Part shown: piece by piece, positions 49,532-61,159 of the stretch
Position numbering within the stretch: position 1 is the stretch's first letter
How the letters are laid out: the number at the start of each line of letters is the position of its first letter
Assembly: GCF_030272615.1 (NCBI RefSeq)
Contig: NC_081410.1
Span: 140,408,849 to 140,472,848 of the forward strand
Origin: Cryptomeria japonica
Taxonomy: Eukaryota > Streptophyta > Pinopsida > Cupressales > Cupressaceae
DNA length: 64,000 bases
Direction of reading: 5' to 3'
Made by a program: the position numbers and the translations under genes
The notes under the pieces: model-generated
Told to the model about the DNA's origin: nothing
The model's database searches: none
The model's input: the letters and a program-made list of their open reading frames with translations, nothing else

Positions 49532-52360
49532 ATGTCTATTGAAACAAGGTTCCAAGAACCAATGATGCAACAAAGTTTGACATATCCACCGACAATGCAA
49601 TCACAATTCTATCCAACCCAACAACAAAGCAACATTGATCAAACTTTTTATGATGAAACAAGTCTCCAAATACAAAAACTAGAGGAGAAACTAGCTCAAG
49701 AAGAGGAGATATTGGAACAAAGAGTGAAAAAAATTGAGAAGAATAGATCACAAATGTCCAAAATGTTTCAAAAACTTCCAGGTCGAAATCCAAATATTGA
49801 GCCAATTGATGTAAGATCTCTTCTTGAACGATCAGACATACCAGCTCTCCTCTCCCAAATAGAGATGATGAAACAATTTCAAGAAAAGAGACAACATCAA
49901 CTTCAACATTATGTGCCTCCACAACAAGAACAAGAAGGTGTTTACTGTCAATCAGATTTTCAACCATCACAACCAACACAACCAATGGTCCGATTTCAAC
50001 AATATGTCCAACCAACTATACAATGTCCACAACTAGTTCAACCAATGGTGGAATATCAACAAGTTCAATCAACATATCAATGTGGACAACCACAATCAAA
50101 CATTCAAAATCAAAGGTTACAGCACACACCAAGCCAAATTTTGAACATGTCAAACCAATTTGATCAACATCTAGTTCGAAATCAAAACATGACATCAGAA
50201 TAAAACCAAATTCTTTCCAAACAAGTTCAAATTCCAGATACAACCATGTCTAAACCTCGAAAGAAAGGTGGCTTTATTGCTATTCTCTTAAGGAAACTAC
50301 CAATTGAGTTCTTTGAGGAAGATCAAAATAATACAATTCTGTCTAGCAATGCCTCATCCCCCTGCAAGCAAATTGACTCTCCAGTGGCATCTATCCCTAC
50401 ACCTTTAGAAGTTTCACAAGAACCTTCTATATTGTCCTCATCAAACAATACACCCAAGGATGAAATTATCCAAGAGCTATCCATAATTGACTTCCATGAT
50501 AATCCAATTCATGATGCACATCCTTTTCATGTTTCAGAAATACAAGACCCAATGCCACCATGCACTTTATTGCCATTACCTGTTTTAGAAGACCCCATTC
50601 AAAGTCCCTCTTCCTCATGTTCAAGCATTGATTCCTTGCCAGAATCCATCACAAATGTTCAAAGTGCATTTCCTTCATGCCAAAACATTGGTTCCTTGTC
50701 AGAATCCCCCATGCATATCCAAAGTCTAACCCCATGTCAAGAGGATAATTTAGAGCATGAAGAAATGAGTCCTAAAGAAAATCAAGATCAAGATCCTGAA
50801 ACCTTATCATCCCATCCAATTGTTGACCAAGATCCCATTTCCCCAGACACTCATGATGATTCCCCTATTCTTGTCCATCCTATCCAAAGTCCTATTGACA
50901 CTCCATTCCCCGGGCAAGATCCAGATATCCCAGTTCATCCAATCCCAAACGATCCCCTTCCATTTCATGAAATAAATGTCCTTTCAAATCCCATTGACAT
51001 TCCACTTCCTAAGAAAGATCAAGATATCCCTTCCATTCTTTCCGATGATCCCATTAAAAGTCAAGAGCAAAGCACCTTTAAAGAGGATTCCAATGATCTT
51101 CCTCCTTGTCAAGATCAAATTATTCCTTCAGATCCTCCACAAGATCCACTTGTTCCTCCATCTCCACGTCTTAATGCTCCATATACACTCCAAGATCTTA
51201 TTCCTTTTGATGATCCCATTATTTCTCCCATTCCATCTCTTGAAGAGCCTATCATTGAACCATGTCCACTACACAATCCTAGTCCCCCACATGATCCTAA
51301 TCCCCCTAATGATTCTAACATGTCAGTGCAAGATGTTCATGAACCCTCGACATGCATAATGGGTTCTTCCACTTTGGTCCAATCCGATCCACTTCAAGAT
51401 CTCATTATTTCTCTCATACCATATCCACCTCATAATGGACTCGCGTCTTCTTCCCAAAGAAAAGAGTATCCTACAAGTCAAGATATTCATGAAGGCAAAG
51501 GAGTAGATCTTCATGAGAAAGAACCCCTCCATATCAAAGAATATACTAATGGTCATGTCTACACAACTCACTCTCAAGACGTTGGTATCCCTCCATCACA
51601 ATCCAAACATATCCCTTCTCCATCATCCCTTCCATCCATCTTAGGTCCTTATATCCCTTCGTCCTCTATGCAAGGTCAGCAAAGGCACACATCCTTGAGT
51701 AAATTTCATCAATCTAAAAGAAGTCCATTTCATTCATATCCATCCATACATTCCTTGCCTCCTCCAAGCAATTTGGATGCCAAGTATAAAAGTCATAAGT
51801 CTAGAAATTCACATGTATTCAAGGATCAACATGTCCAATATAATCGACATGTCAAAACAAAGAACAAATTGATCCAAAAAGAAAAATAAATATCCAAAAG
51901 GCCACAAAGGCCCACTGAGCAAAATAAAGCAAAGTCAAAATATATATGGGTTCCTAAATCCCTTGTGCAAGCAATGCACTCCAAGGAACCACAAAAGCAT
52001 GAAAAATCAAAAACCATGTGGATCCCTAAGCGGCTCCTTGAAGCACAAAAGCCTAAAGAAACAATAAAATTGGCATCTAAAGTTGCTATTCCTCCATCCA
52101 AACCTTCCAAGTCTATTTCTCCACCACCTTCTTCTTCCATTTTGGGCCCTTATGTCCCAAAATCCCAAGCTATTCCTCCATCCAAATCTCACAATCCAAA
52201 ATACGTCTTTCCTCCATCAGTCCATCACCCCTCAAGGTGTGTGCCAATGTCGATCTTGCCAAAATTTCCATCTACTCAAGCCCAATTCTTCCAATACCCT
52301 ATTCATTATCCAATGCATATTTTTCATCCTTCGATCCCTTTGATCCAATCCTTTACATAA
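49532..52360 (+). pseudogene. E3 long proline- and glutamine-rich ORF, about 942 codons, unknown product
   Basis: A single plus-strand frame from ATG 49532 to TAA 52358-52360, broken by only two TAA codons (50201-50203 and 51887-51889). The first 225 residues contain a coiled-coil-like segment (LQIQKLEEKLAQEEEILEQR) and a Gln-rich stretch. The middle, from MSKPRKKGGFIAILLRKL, becomes a long Pro/Asp/Ser/Ile-rich disordered region. The end has two related motifs, YIWVPKSLVQA and MWIPKRLLEA, then more Pro/Ser. No zinc knuckle or enzyme motif is visible. WVPK motifs occur in some retroelement gag proteins, so a highly diverged gag is possible but not shown. The near-open frame in an element with about 2% LTR divergence suggests that it coded at insertion. 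Confidence 0.75.
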
Positions 52361-52620
52361 ATTTTTGCCTTAGTTTCATCTTATCCTACCAACGTCTGTG
52401 AGCATACTTTTAAAGGTCATGGTCCATTTTTTTCAAGGATACTATCCAAACAAAAAGACGCTTGAGTCCTTCTTCCATCCCCTATCATGTGTCCATCTTC
52501 TCTTGAAAAAGTCAAAATACAAAAAGTGAAAAAAAAGTGAAAAATGAAAAAATTGAAGAAAAAAAGAAAAGAAAAAGAAAGAAAAAAAAGTAAAGCAAAA
52601 AAAAAAAATTCATCCACTGG

Positions 52621-52685
52621 TAAAAACCTGGCAAACAGGTGCCTTGGGCAAGTACCATGATGAAAACCTGGCAAACAGGCGTCAT
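52621..52685 (+). repeat. Paired CCTGGCAAACAGG stem-loops
   Basis: AAAACCTGGCAAACAGG occurs twice, about 43 bp apart. Each can fold as CCTG-GCAAA-CAGG. The second is enclosed by CATGA / TCATG. Confidence 0.75.
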
Positions 52686-53339
52686 GCGTAATCTATGAAC
52701 TTCTTGCAGACCACACTTGGGGGCAGGTTTCCTCCTTCATATCCTATTGCCCTTCATTATCCTATCGAACCCCTATCATTACCCTTCATATCCTATCATC
52801 CCTCATGTCCAGTTTCCCTTTCCACCTTTGATCTTGACAAGGCTAAGGATCTTCATGAGCATCATGTATCTTGTTTGCAGCTTTTAGTCCATCATAGCTT
52901 TTGGTCATTTATCCATTTTCTTATTATAACCTTTCATCCATATTCCCTAGCTTATTGCGACTTTCTACCACCATCCCGTATCCTATCCCGACCTTTAGTC
53001 CATGTCCCTTATCCATTATTGGTCTTGCTTATCCTATCCATATCTTATCACTATCCATACACTCTTTCTGTCCCTTGATCTTGATCTGACATAAGGACAC
53101 GAAATGCAAAACATAGTTTCAAAAACCTCTTGACATGTCCCTCATGCCATGTCACTGCTTTACATTGTCATATCCAGTCGCTTGTCCCATGATGCAAAAG
53201 CCCTTGAAAATTGCATCCGTATTGTCTCCATACTAAAAGGCCTTTGTCTTCCCTCTATCCACCATCATTTCGGCAAGCCTATTTATTCACCTGTCATATT
53301 CGTTGCCTTCCTAGACACTGGGGGCAAAATCATAAAAAT

Positions 53340-53690
53340 TTGAAAAATGTCCTGAAAAAATCTCTAAAAAATCAAATAATGTCCTGAAATAATTCAAAAA
53401 AATTGAAAAATGTCCTAAAATAATTCAAAAAAAAAAAAAAATTGAAAAAATGTCCTGAAATAATAAAAATAAAAAAAATCGAATAATGTCCTGAAAAAAT
53501 TCAAAAAAATCGAATAATGTCCTGAAAAAAATTCAAAAAAAATTCAAAATGTCCAGAAATAATTAAAAAAATTGAAAAATGTCCTGAAAAAAAGCAAAAA
53601 AAATCGAATAAAGTCCTGAAAAAAAGTATCTAAAAAACTGAAAAAATGAAAATCCCTAAAAATCATAAAATGTCCTGAAAAAAAAATGAA
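53340..53690 (+). repeat. AATGTCCTGAAA tandem array
   Basis: About ten degenerate units of 30-40 bp, each with an ATGTCCTGAAA core and an A-rich spacer that includes ATTCAAAAAAATTGA or ATCGA. Confidence 0.85.
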
Positions 53691-55122
53691 CACAAAAACA
53701 TTTCAAAACATTAAAATCCAAAACACAAGCATTTTGCAATAAAGGATCCCCTTTGTGCATAGACAGATCGCTAAGCATACATCCAATGGCAATCAATCCA
53801 ACACTGTGCTTTAATGAAATCACGCATTCACAGATGAACTCTTTCCATTAAACCAAACATTCAAACTGATCAAAATTGTCATATCAATCAACCTCAAAAT
53901 TTATTCGTCCTTGGCACACTATCATAGGTCTTATACAGGGTGTGGTATACTCAAAACCAGACTGTGTCCTATCTTAGACGGGGTACCACATGTCCTGAAA
54001 CCAGACAGCATGATCATCCTATCAGCACTTTCAACTTTTGACAATGAAGATCAAGATGTTTGTTTGATTTGTTGGAATTTGTGCATCTTATCTTTTTATT
54101 GATTTATCTTTGGCTTCGATCATGTTCCTATGTTGCTCGATGATGTCATTGAGTGATTTAGAGTGACCGGGATGGATCATGGTCCTTTTCTTGATTGTGA
54201 TTGTTGTTTGTCTGTGATGTGTCTGTCTTTTGCAAAAAGGGTTGCATTTCAGCTCTGGCCTTCAATGCCATGATGCTACGCATCCATTTTGATACATAAA
54301 AATAAAGGTTCTCACCTACAAAGTGCATTACTGAAAGCAAGTTTTCTTCATCTTTAACTGTCTTCTATCTCATTTTCTTCTTACTAACATTTCTTCCGTC
54401 AGTTCGGATAGTCAGTTCGGTTTAGTGCTCTGATTTCCTTGCACACATATGCTGCATCCTGCATTCATTGGTTAGTACATTTGCTTTACATCGAGCATCA
54501 TATCAAGCATTTTATTCATTTCATATTATAAACGCATAAGCAAAAAAATACATCCATACATATTCCACAAAGGTCCATAAACAGTGTATGAGTCATCCAT
54601 ACATGGAAAATAACATAAGTCATTTGCATCTCATCATATCGATGCATATCATATCATATGTCACAATAATATCAGAGTACAAAATTGGACTGTCTGTCCT
54701 AAGTATGGCCAGCAGGCTGACTACAAAATATCAAACTACATAATGTCCACTGTCTGTCATAAGGAGCATGTGCCTCTGTCACTGGGTGCTCCCTCTATCC
54801 TCCTCATCCCTGCCATGTCTCAAGGATGATGTCCCTCCTATCCCAAGTCCTGCTATTGTATCTCTGTCCATGCTTTTGAGTCTATGTCGTAACATGAAGT
54901 AGTCAGGTCGGTTCTCCCGTGTGATCAATGGACATTGTCGACTCTGCATCACAATTGGGGCACATTTTGTCCGTTTTAGGGTTTTCTCCTACGGGTTGCA
55001 TTTCCTCATTTTTATGTCCACATTAGGGTGTTTTTCATCTATTCTGACCTATCCTACCCTTATCCCCCCTTTTCGGATCATTTGCATGCCATTTTTGACC
55101 AATCTAGAGTTCCCAATGCACA

Positions 55123-55256
55123 ACTGCGCTTGTGTCAAGGAACCTGCGCTTGTGTCATGTAACCTGTGCTTGTGTACCCTTACACAAGCACAGAAGACCT
55201 CACACAAGCGCAAAAGACCTTACACAAGTGCAGAAGACCCTACACAAGCGCAAAAG
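55123..55256. repeat. Inverted array of CTGCGCTTGTGT and ACACAAGCGCA
   Basis: Three units of CTG(C/T)GCTTGTGT at 55123-55175 are followed after a few bases by four units of ACACAAG(C/T)(A/G)CA at 55182-55252. The whole can fold into a long hairpin. Confidence 0.85.
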
Positions 55257-55772
55257 TCAGTTTCTGTATCCCCTGTGGGCCCCGCAATGTCCCGCAAACG
55301 AGTCAACTTCATCAAATTGAAAACATGGGTTTTCAAGATACATACCACTGCTCCTGCATCGTCCAGTCATCTGAATGTGCGTACATGTTCCCCGAGGTGA
55401 TCCGCCATTGGAATGTTCGCCATCTCTCTGCAAGTGTCCTTGTCCAGAGCAACAAATCCTCCTCTTTAGCTAGTGCAAATGAACAATTTTCACTCTCTTG
55501 GCCTCATTTATAGATCTTTGTCAGTGCATAGATGGACGTGCATCCTCTCCATCTTATATTGGTCACGGTCTTTTTCACCTTCAATTCCTTGTCCTTCATG
55601 CATCCGGTATCTGATTGTCTGTCCGTTCGATCCTATCCTTTTTATTGATCAATTGGCCTCTTTTCTCGGCATTTTCGGCCAATTCCTCGAGGGGGCATGC
55701 ATATGTCATTGTTATTGTCTAGGGCATTTTCATTACTGTTCTTTGAAACAACGCTTAAAATCGCATTGTCTC

Positions 55773-55786
55773 AAAGAGGGGCAAAA
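55773..55786 (+). other. E3 polypurine tract
   Basis: AAAGAGGGGCAAAA lies directly before the 3' LTR and sets the plus-strand orientation. Confidence 0.92.
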
Positions 55787-57066
55787 TGTAGACACCTAAA
55801 AATGGTCAACGCTTGCAGGGTCATACTTTAACATTTGCACATTGCCTCATTCTAGGTTTTTGCATCACATTAACATTTCTCCTATGTCACGCACTTGGTT
55901 TTTATCATTTGCGAGCATCGAGTCATTCTTCTATCATCTCGCCTTCGAATTTGGTCTTGTCGACAACAACCTTCAGTCATGATTTTGGTCGATCTTTGTC
56001 CTTGTCAATCTTGTCATATTGCGATCGATTCGTCATCGATCCTTGTCCTTTCCAATCATGTCAATTTGGTCAATTTGTCATTAATTTTTGTCAACCAATC
56101 TCAATCAAATCATTTATCAACACTGGTCATTTATCAATTCAAAATCATGATCGAATCGATATCAACTATCCTTTGTCAAGACCTAATTGTCATTCTCGCA
56201 TTGCTAATTTGTCTTCTAGGGTTTCATGATTTAATCATTTAACCTAGTGTGTCATTTTCCTCCTTTAGGATTAATAAATTGTTTATTTATCCTAAGTCTT
56301 CTCATTGCAATTAAATGTTCATTTAATTGGCTAATTATTCCTCTTTGTGAATTAATTAATAAATGACAAATTATTAATTAATTTACCAAATTCCTAATTT
56401 CTAATTTTCATCAATTTCATCTTTTTCCTAATTTCAAATTCCTCCTATTTCTCTCCTAAATTCATGGAAATGACATAGAAATTTGTCATAATTTGTCATA
56501 ATTGAAAATCAATCAATTCTTGACATAGAAATTTGTCATGAATTGTCATAAATTCTTGACATAGAAATTGTCATAAATTGTCATAAATCTTTGCATAGCA
56601 ATTTGTCATAGACATGTCATAATTTTGCTATTCTTGATTTGAATTTCCATTCGAATCACTATCATGCTAATTTGTTCATCTCTCCTATTCTTCTATAAAT
56701 TGGATGATCTTCATCAATCAAGGCTAATTGGTAATTGGTAATTGGTAATTGGTAATTGATAATCAAGCTATCGAATCTAAGCTTCTAGTACTCTTGATCA
56801 AGAATCCCATCTACTTGCTTTCAATTGTGTGTGCACTTGTAGGTGAGATCCACAACCAAACCATTTGAAGAGGAAAGAAGAACAATGGAGCCGCATGGAA
56901 GGAGCATTCAAATCGTCATCTGGTTTGCATAATATTTAGTTTTGTATGCTTTGTTTTCATGTCTCTATTGAATGTGTCTTAGGATAGATTCATTGCAATG
57001 AATGCACTTGTGATTGCTATTACGTTTATCTTTGTTTTGTGATGATTTCCTATTTCCTAACGTACA
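55787..57066 (+). repeat. E3 3' LTR
   Basis: 1280 bp, TGTAGACACC to CGTACA, matching the 5' LTR. The length difference comes mostly from two extra GGTAATT units. Confidence 0.95.
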
Positions 57067-57421
57067 TACCTGACTGATGTGGAGAACATACCTTTAGTTC
57101 ACCTCTTGAAGGGGTAGCACCCCTAATTCACCTCTGAAAAAGGTAAATGTAGCCTTCGGTAGAGGCTTGGTGAATATATCTGCTAATTGCTCTTTCCTAG
57201 AAACATGTTCCAATACAACCTCTTTATTCTGAACTTTCTCCCACGAGAAATGATACTTGAGCTCAAAGTGCTTGGTTCTAGCATGCAATACTAGATTCTT
57301 GGGAATATTAATTGCACTTGTGTTATCACAAAATATACTCACCGGTTCAGATACAAGGACTTTGAAACCACTTAATACATGCTTCATCCAAATTGTTTGA
57401 GTGTAGTTCATAAATGCTACT
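57067..57421 (-). repeat. 355-bp duplication, copy 2 (C2 RNase H)
   Basis: Matches 45835-46189 over its full 355 bp. This copy is continuous with the upstream C2 RNase H frame on the minus strand and ends with the same CTACT. Confidence 0.93.
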
Positions 57422-57918
57422 ACATATTCTGCTTATGCTATGGACTGAGAGATACAACTCTTCTTCTTGCTCATCCATGCGACTAGTCTACCACCAAGAA
57501 AAAATGCACCACCGGTTGTGCTCTTTCGATCATCCACATTACCAGCCCAATCGACATCAATAAACAATTTGAAATTGAAATCATTATTGTATGGATACCA
57601 CAATCCATAATCTATAGTTCCCTTCATATATTTAAGAATCCGCTTGACTGCTACCAAGTGGGACTCTCTTGGACTTTTTTGGAAATGTGCAGTAATGCCC
57701 ACTGCTTGTGCAATGTCCGATCTATTGTGTACTACATAGTGCAACCTACCAATCATTGACTGGTATGCCTTCTCATTCACCAATGCTGAGTCATCTTCTT
57801 TTGACAATTTAAAACCGGTCATCATCAGTGTATCAATCAGTTTGCTATCTTCCATGCCAAAGGTCTTTAACACCTCTTTGACATACTTGGACTGAGTGAT
57901 AAAGATACCATCTTTCAC
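57094..57918 (-). pseudogene. C2 RT end and RNase H
   Basis: A single minus-strand frame with one TAA at 57430-57432. It contains the RT connection (FITQSKYVKEVL, SMIGRLHYVVH, RSDIAQAVG) and RNase H motifs FIDVDWAGNVDDRKST (Asp), AEYVVA (Glu, just after the stop) and FCDNTSAI (Asp), ending at LGVLPLQEVN. Apart from the stop the RNase H looks complete. E3 interrupts the element directly downstream. Confidence 0.93.
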
Positions 57919-58650
57919 TTGTTGAATCTGTATTCATGAAGAACTTAATCTCTCTGATTAGTGACATCTTGAATTCCTTCTTCATTTCATCTGCAAACAC
58001 ATGGCTCGTCTTGTCATCTCCACCAAAAATTATGTCATCAACAAACACTTCACAGTTTAGAATCCAAATCTCCTTCTGTCTTCAAATAGATATTGCTATA
58101 TTCACTTGTTCTTTCAAATCCAATCTTCACAATATGGGAGTGTAAACATTCATACCATGCTCTAGGTGCTTGCTTCAATCCATACAAGGCTTTATGTAGC
58201 TTACACACCATATCATTGTCTTCTGATAGGGAAAACCCATCTGGTTTCTCTATATACACTTCCTCTTCAAGTATTCCATTCAGGAATGCAGATTTCACAT
58301 CCATCTGATACACTTTGAATCCCTTGAAGGCTACATATACAAGTAGCATTTGAACTCCTTCCAATCTAGCTACTAGAGAAAAGGTTTCTCCATAGTGTTC
58401 TCCTTATTCTTGAGCATATCCCTCACTTACCAATCTTGCTTTGTTTCTTACCACTGTGCCATCTTCATTTAGATTGTTTCTAAAAACCCATTTGGTGCCA
58501 ATAACATTTTTGTGCTCAGGTTTGGGTACCAAAGACCATGTACCAATCTTTTCTATCTGGTCAATTTCCTCTTCCATTGTCTTAATCCAACCTTCATCTT
58601 TGTGTGCCTATTTAAATGTTTTGGATCATGATGCAGCTTTACATACCTAG
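57919..58650 (-). pseudogene. C2 reverse transcriptase
   Basis: RT motifs are in order on the minus strand but in changing frames: GTKWVFRNN, ARLVSEGYAQE then a stop, [38 protein letters not shown], and the catalytic FVDDIIFGG at about 58025-58050 in another frame. A deletion near 58050 lies just ahead of the catalytic motif, and a second frame change follows near 57930. The copy is inactive. Confidence 0.9.
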
Positions 58651-59753
58651 GAATGATCTTAACTGATTCCTCTTTCTTTTCCTCTTCATCCTCATCTTCA
58701 TCAGCATCTACTGGTGTAGGAGCACTGTTACTTGTACTTGGTTGTTTTGCAACTAGTTCCCAGAAGGTTACATCCAGTTCATCTACTGTTCGCTCACTGC
58801 TAGTTTCCTCAAGTTTCTCAAAGGTTTCATCAACTCTAACATTGATACTTTCAACAATTCACTGAGTCCTATTGTTAAAACACTTGAGAGCTTTTCTCTT
58901 GGTGGAATACCCTAGGAATATTCCATCATCACATTTTGCATCAAACTTGCTTTGATATTCACTTCTCTTGATATAACACTTTCTACCAAACACTCTAAAG
59001 TAGCTTACTACTGGAGTTTTACCGGTCCAATACTCATAAGGAGTTTTATCCCTTACCTTTCTTGATGAGTACCCGGTTCATAGTGCAGACTGCAGTGCTC
59101 ACCACTTCTCTCCAAAAGGTGTGAGCAACCTTCCCTTGAATCAACATCATTCTAGCAGCTTCAACTACAGTCTAGTTGTTCCTTTCTGCTAGGCCATTGT
59201 GTTGTTGAGTCTGGGGGGCAGATAGTTGCCTCTTGATGTCATTCTCTTCATAGTACTTATTGAATTTACTAGAAGTGAACTCACCTCCTTGGTCAGTTCT
59301 AAGGCATTTAATCCTCTTACCGCTTTCCTTTTCAACTAGTGCTCTAAAGGATTTAAACTTTCCAAAATCTTTGGACTTGTCTTTCAAGAATGTGACGCAC
59401 ATCATTTTTGAGCAATCATCATTAAGAATCATAAAGTACCTATCTCCCTAAACACTCCTAGTTTTCATAGGGCCACACAAATCAGTGTGCAGAAGATTAA
59501 GTAAATTATCTGCTGTGAAAGATTTACCTTTGAAGGTTCAGGAAGACATTTTCCCCAATTGACATTCTCTGCACAAAGGATTCTCTGGTTTATTTAGTAT
59601 AGGAAATACTCTAATGGCCTTGATCTTACTGGCCTTCACAATATTATCAAAATTTACATGGCAGAGTCTCCTATGCCATATCCAACTGTCATCAAACTTA
59701 ACCATTAGACATTGACTGATATTTGTATTTAACTGAAATAAGTTAACTTTGGT
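58651..59753 (-). pseudogene. C2 integrase
   Basis: The same frame as the protease runs through a TAG at 59754-59756 into the zinc region (WHRRLCHVNFDN, CRECQLGK). It then reads through TGA and TAG codons into the core: HTDLCGP (first Asp), RTDQGGEFTSS (second Asp) and HNGLAERNN (Glu kept). Unlike C1 the catalytic triad is preserved, but at least four stops interrupt it. The C-terminal part (RMMLIQGKVAHTFW) decays into shifted frames at about 59050, followed by a Ser/Glu-rich linker toward RT. Confidence 0.9.
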
Positions 59754-60662
59754 CTACATATCGATGGCCATCAGTTCACCACTCTTTCCTTTTATTTTGC
59801 ACACTCCATCTTTTAATTCTAGAGTGAGTCCTTTATCATTCAGCTGGGCAACACTCAAAAGGTTATGCCTGAGACCTTCTACCCAATACACATTATCAAC
59901 ACTTCTTTTTCCATTTAGAGAGATGGACCCTTTTCCTTTTACCATACATGGTGCATCATTACCAAATCGGACTACACCTCTATCGTACTCTTCCAGACAT
60001 AGAAACTTCCTCCGGTCACTAGTCATGTGGTGAGAACATCCACTATCAATAATCCACTCATTAGAATTATCAAAGAAGGAGACAAGAGCCTTCTTGTCTG
60101 ACACATATTCCTTAATGGCTACAAACACTATGTCTTTGCTTTCTTCATCTTCTGATTCATCATCAGTGACACCTTCATCGATTGCAACAAGACAGTTTCT
60201 CCTATTTCTTCCTTTGAACTTTTTAAACTTCTCCGGTTTATCCTTATTATCACTATTAGGATAGTTGACAGCAATGTGTCCTATCCTATTGTAAGAAAAA
60301 CATTTCAAAGGGAGCTTACCTTTGTATTTTCCAGTTCCCTTAGGAAGTTTCTTAGCAAGAAGAGCTTCAAACTCCATCAGGATCTCCTCATCATCCATAT
60401 CACTGGTTTGTCTGGGTTCATAGCTGATACCAACCTCTTTTCCCTTTCTAGATAGTGCAGCAGATGCTCTAAAGGTTGATTCAGTCTTCTGAACACTGCC
60501 ATCATAACTATTTAGCTCATATGCGGTCAACTTAGCAATGATGGAATCTAGGGATACCTTTGTCTTGTCAATAGATCTCAACTCCTGAATAGCGGCAACC
60601 CTTATTGCATAGAATGAAAATAAGGATCTCAAAACTTTGATAACAATGGTGGGATCATCCAT
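59754..60662 (-). pseudogene. C2 gag C-terminal part and protease
   Basis: An open frame of 302 codons. It includes the end of the gag capsid (KVLRSLFSFYAI), a Lys-rich linker and a degenerate zinc knuckle (CFSYNRIGH then NYP: the second and fourth Cys are Tyr). The protease follows with WIIDSGCSHHMTSD, the active site intact. It ends at a TAG that replaces a Gln codon. Organisation is the same as in C1. Confidence 0.92.
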
Positions 60663-61089
60663 TGTACCTTTAGCACTCTTGATGTCCCCAACAACAGTTT
60701 TAATCCTTATCCCATATTATTGAATGGTCTCTCCTTTGACCATCTGCATGTCTTCAAATTTTCCCCTAAGGCTCTCTTCCTTAGCTTGCTTCACATGCTC
60801 ATCACCACCATAGATAGACTCTAGAGTATCCCATACATCTTTGGGATTGTCTTTGTCTTGAACATCTATAAACTAAATATCAGATAGACTACTGATAAGA
60901 GCTTCCATGACTTGCCCATTCTCTTGAGTTTCTTTTCTATGATCATCGGTGAGAGTACCGGTAGGGACAACAAGTATTCTCAACATAGTTCTAGTGTTGA
61001 GCACCCATGCTTTTAATGTAGATCTTCATTATGTCCTTCCATATCTTAAAGTTATCTCTGTTGAACTTAGGACCTTCCCTCTTCATCAT
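60663..61089 (-). pseudogene. C2 gag N-terminal part
   Basis: Starts with two adjacent ATG codons at 61089 and 61086 (MMKREGPKFNRDNFKIWK). It then shifts frame near 60990 and continues with VWDTLESIYGGDEHVKQ and LRGKFEDMQMVKGE, interrupted by stops (about 60870 and 60720). The copia gag fold is clear; the reading frame is lost. Confidence 0.85.
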
Positions 61090-61145
61090 TAGAATAGGAT
61101 CTTTTCCTCAAGCAGTTAAGCTTATAACACACAAGACTAGGAGGA

Positions 61146-61159
61146 TGCTCTAATACCAA
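61146..61159 (-). other. C2 primer-binding site
   Basis: The minus strand reads ATTGGTATTAGAGC beside the LTR, one base from the initiator-tRNA complement TGGTATCAGAGC. Confidence 0.9.

Larger units (their letters stand above)
52361..55772 (+). other. E3 3' non-coding region with several repeat types
   Basis: No gene is supported. In order it holds a purine-rich tract (52508-52608, mostly A and G), two CCTGGCAAACAGG stem-loops (52621-52685), two polypurine-like GGGGGCA tracts (about 52718-52725 and 53319-53327), an A-rich tandem array (53340-53690) and an inverted CTGCGCTTGTGT array (55123-55256). Small frames such as 52695-53078 are repeats of CATCC-like words rather than proteins. Confidence 0.65.
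46190..57066 (+). mobile_element. E3: non-autonomous LTR retrotransposon with one long ORF
   Basis: Plus-strand element: 5' LTR 46190-47456, primer-binding-like site 47461-47480, a 2-kb leader, one ORF 49532-52360, a 3.4-kb non-coding part with several repeats, polypurine tract 55773-55786 and 3' LTR 55787-57066. Termini are TGTAGACACC and CGTACA. Total length is 10.9 kb. No protease, RT, RNase H or integrase motif appears in any frame. LTRs differ by about 2% by eye. It sits in the RNase H region of C2 and is flanked by a 355-bp target duplication. Confidence 0.92.

Noticed and set aside
49536-50243. Minus-strand 159- and 75-codon ORFs
   Set aside because: Antisense shadows of the E3 ORF; Val/Leu/Phe-rich complement of a Gln-rich frame.
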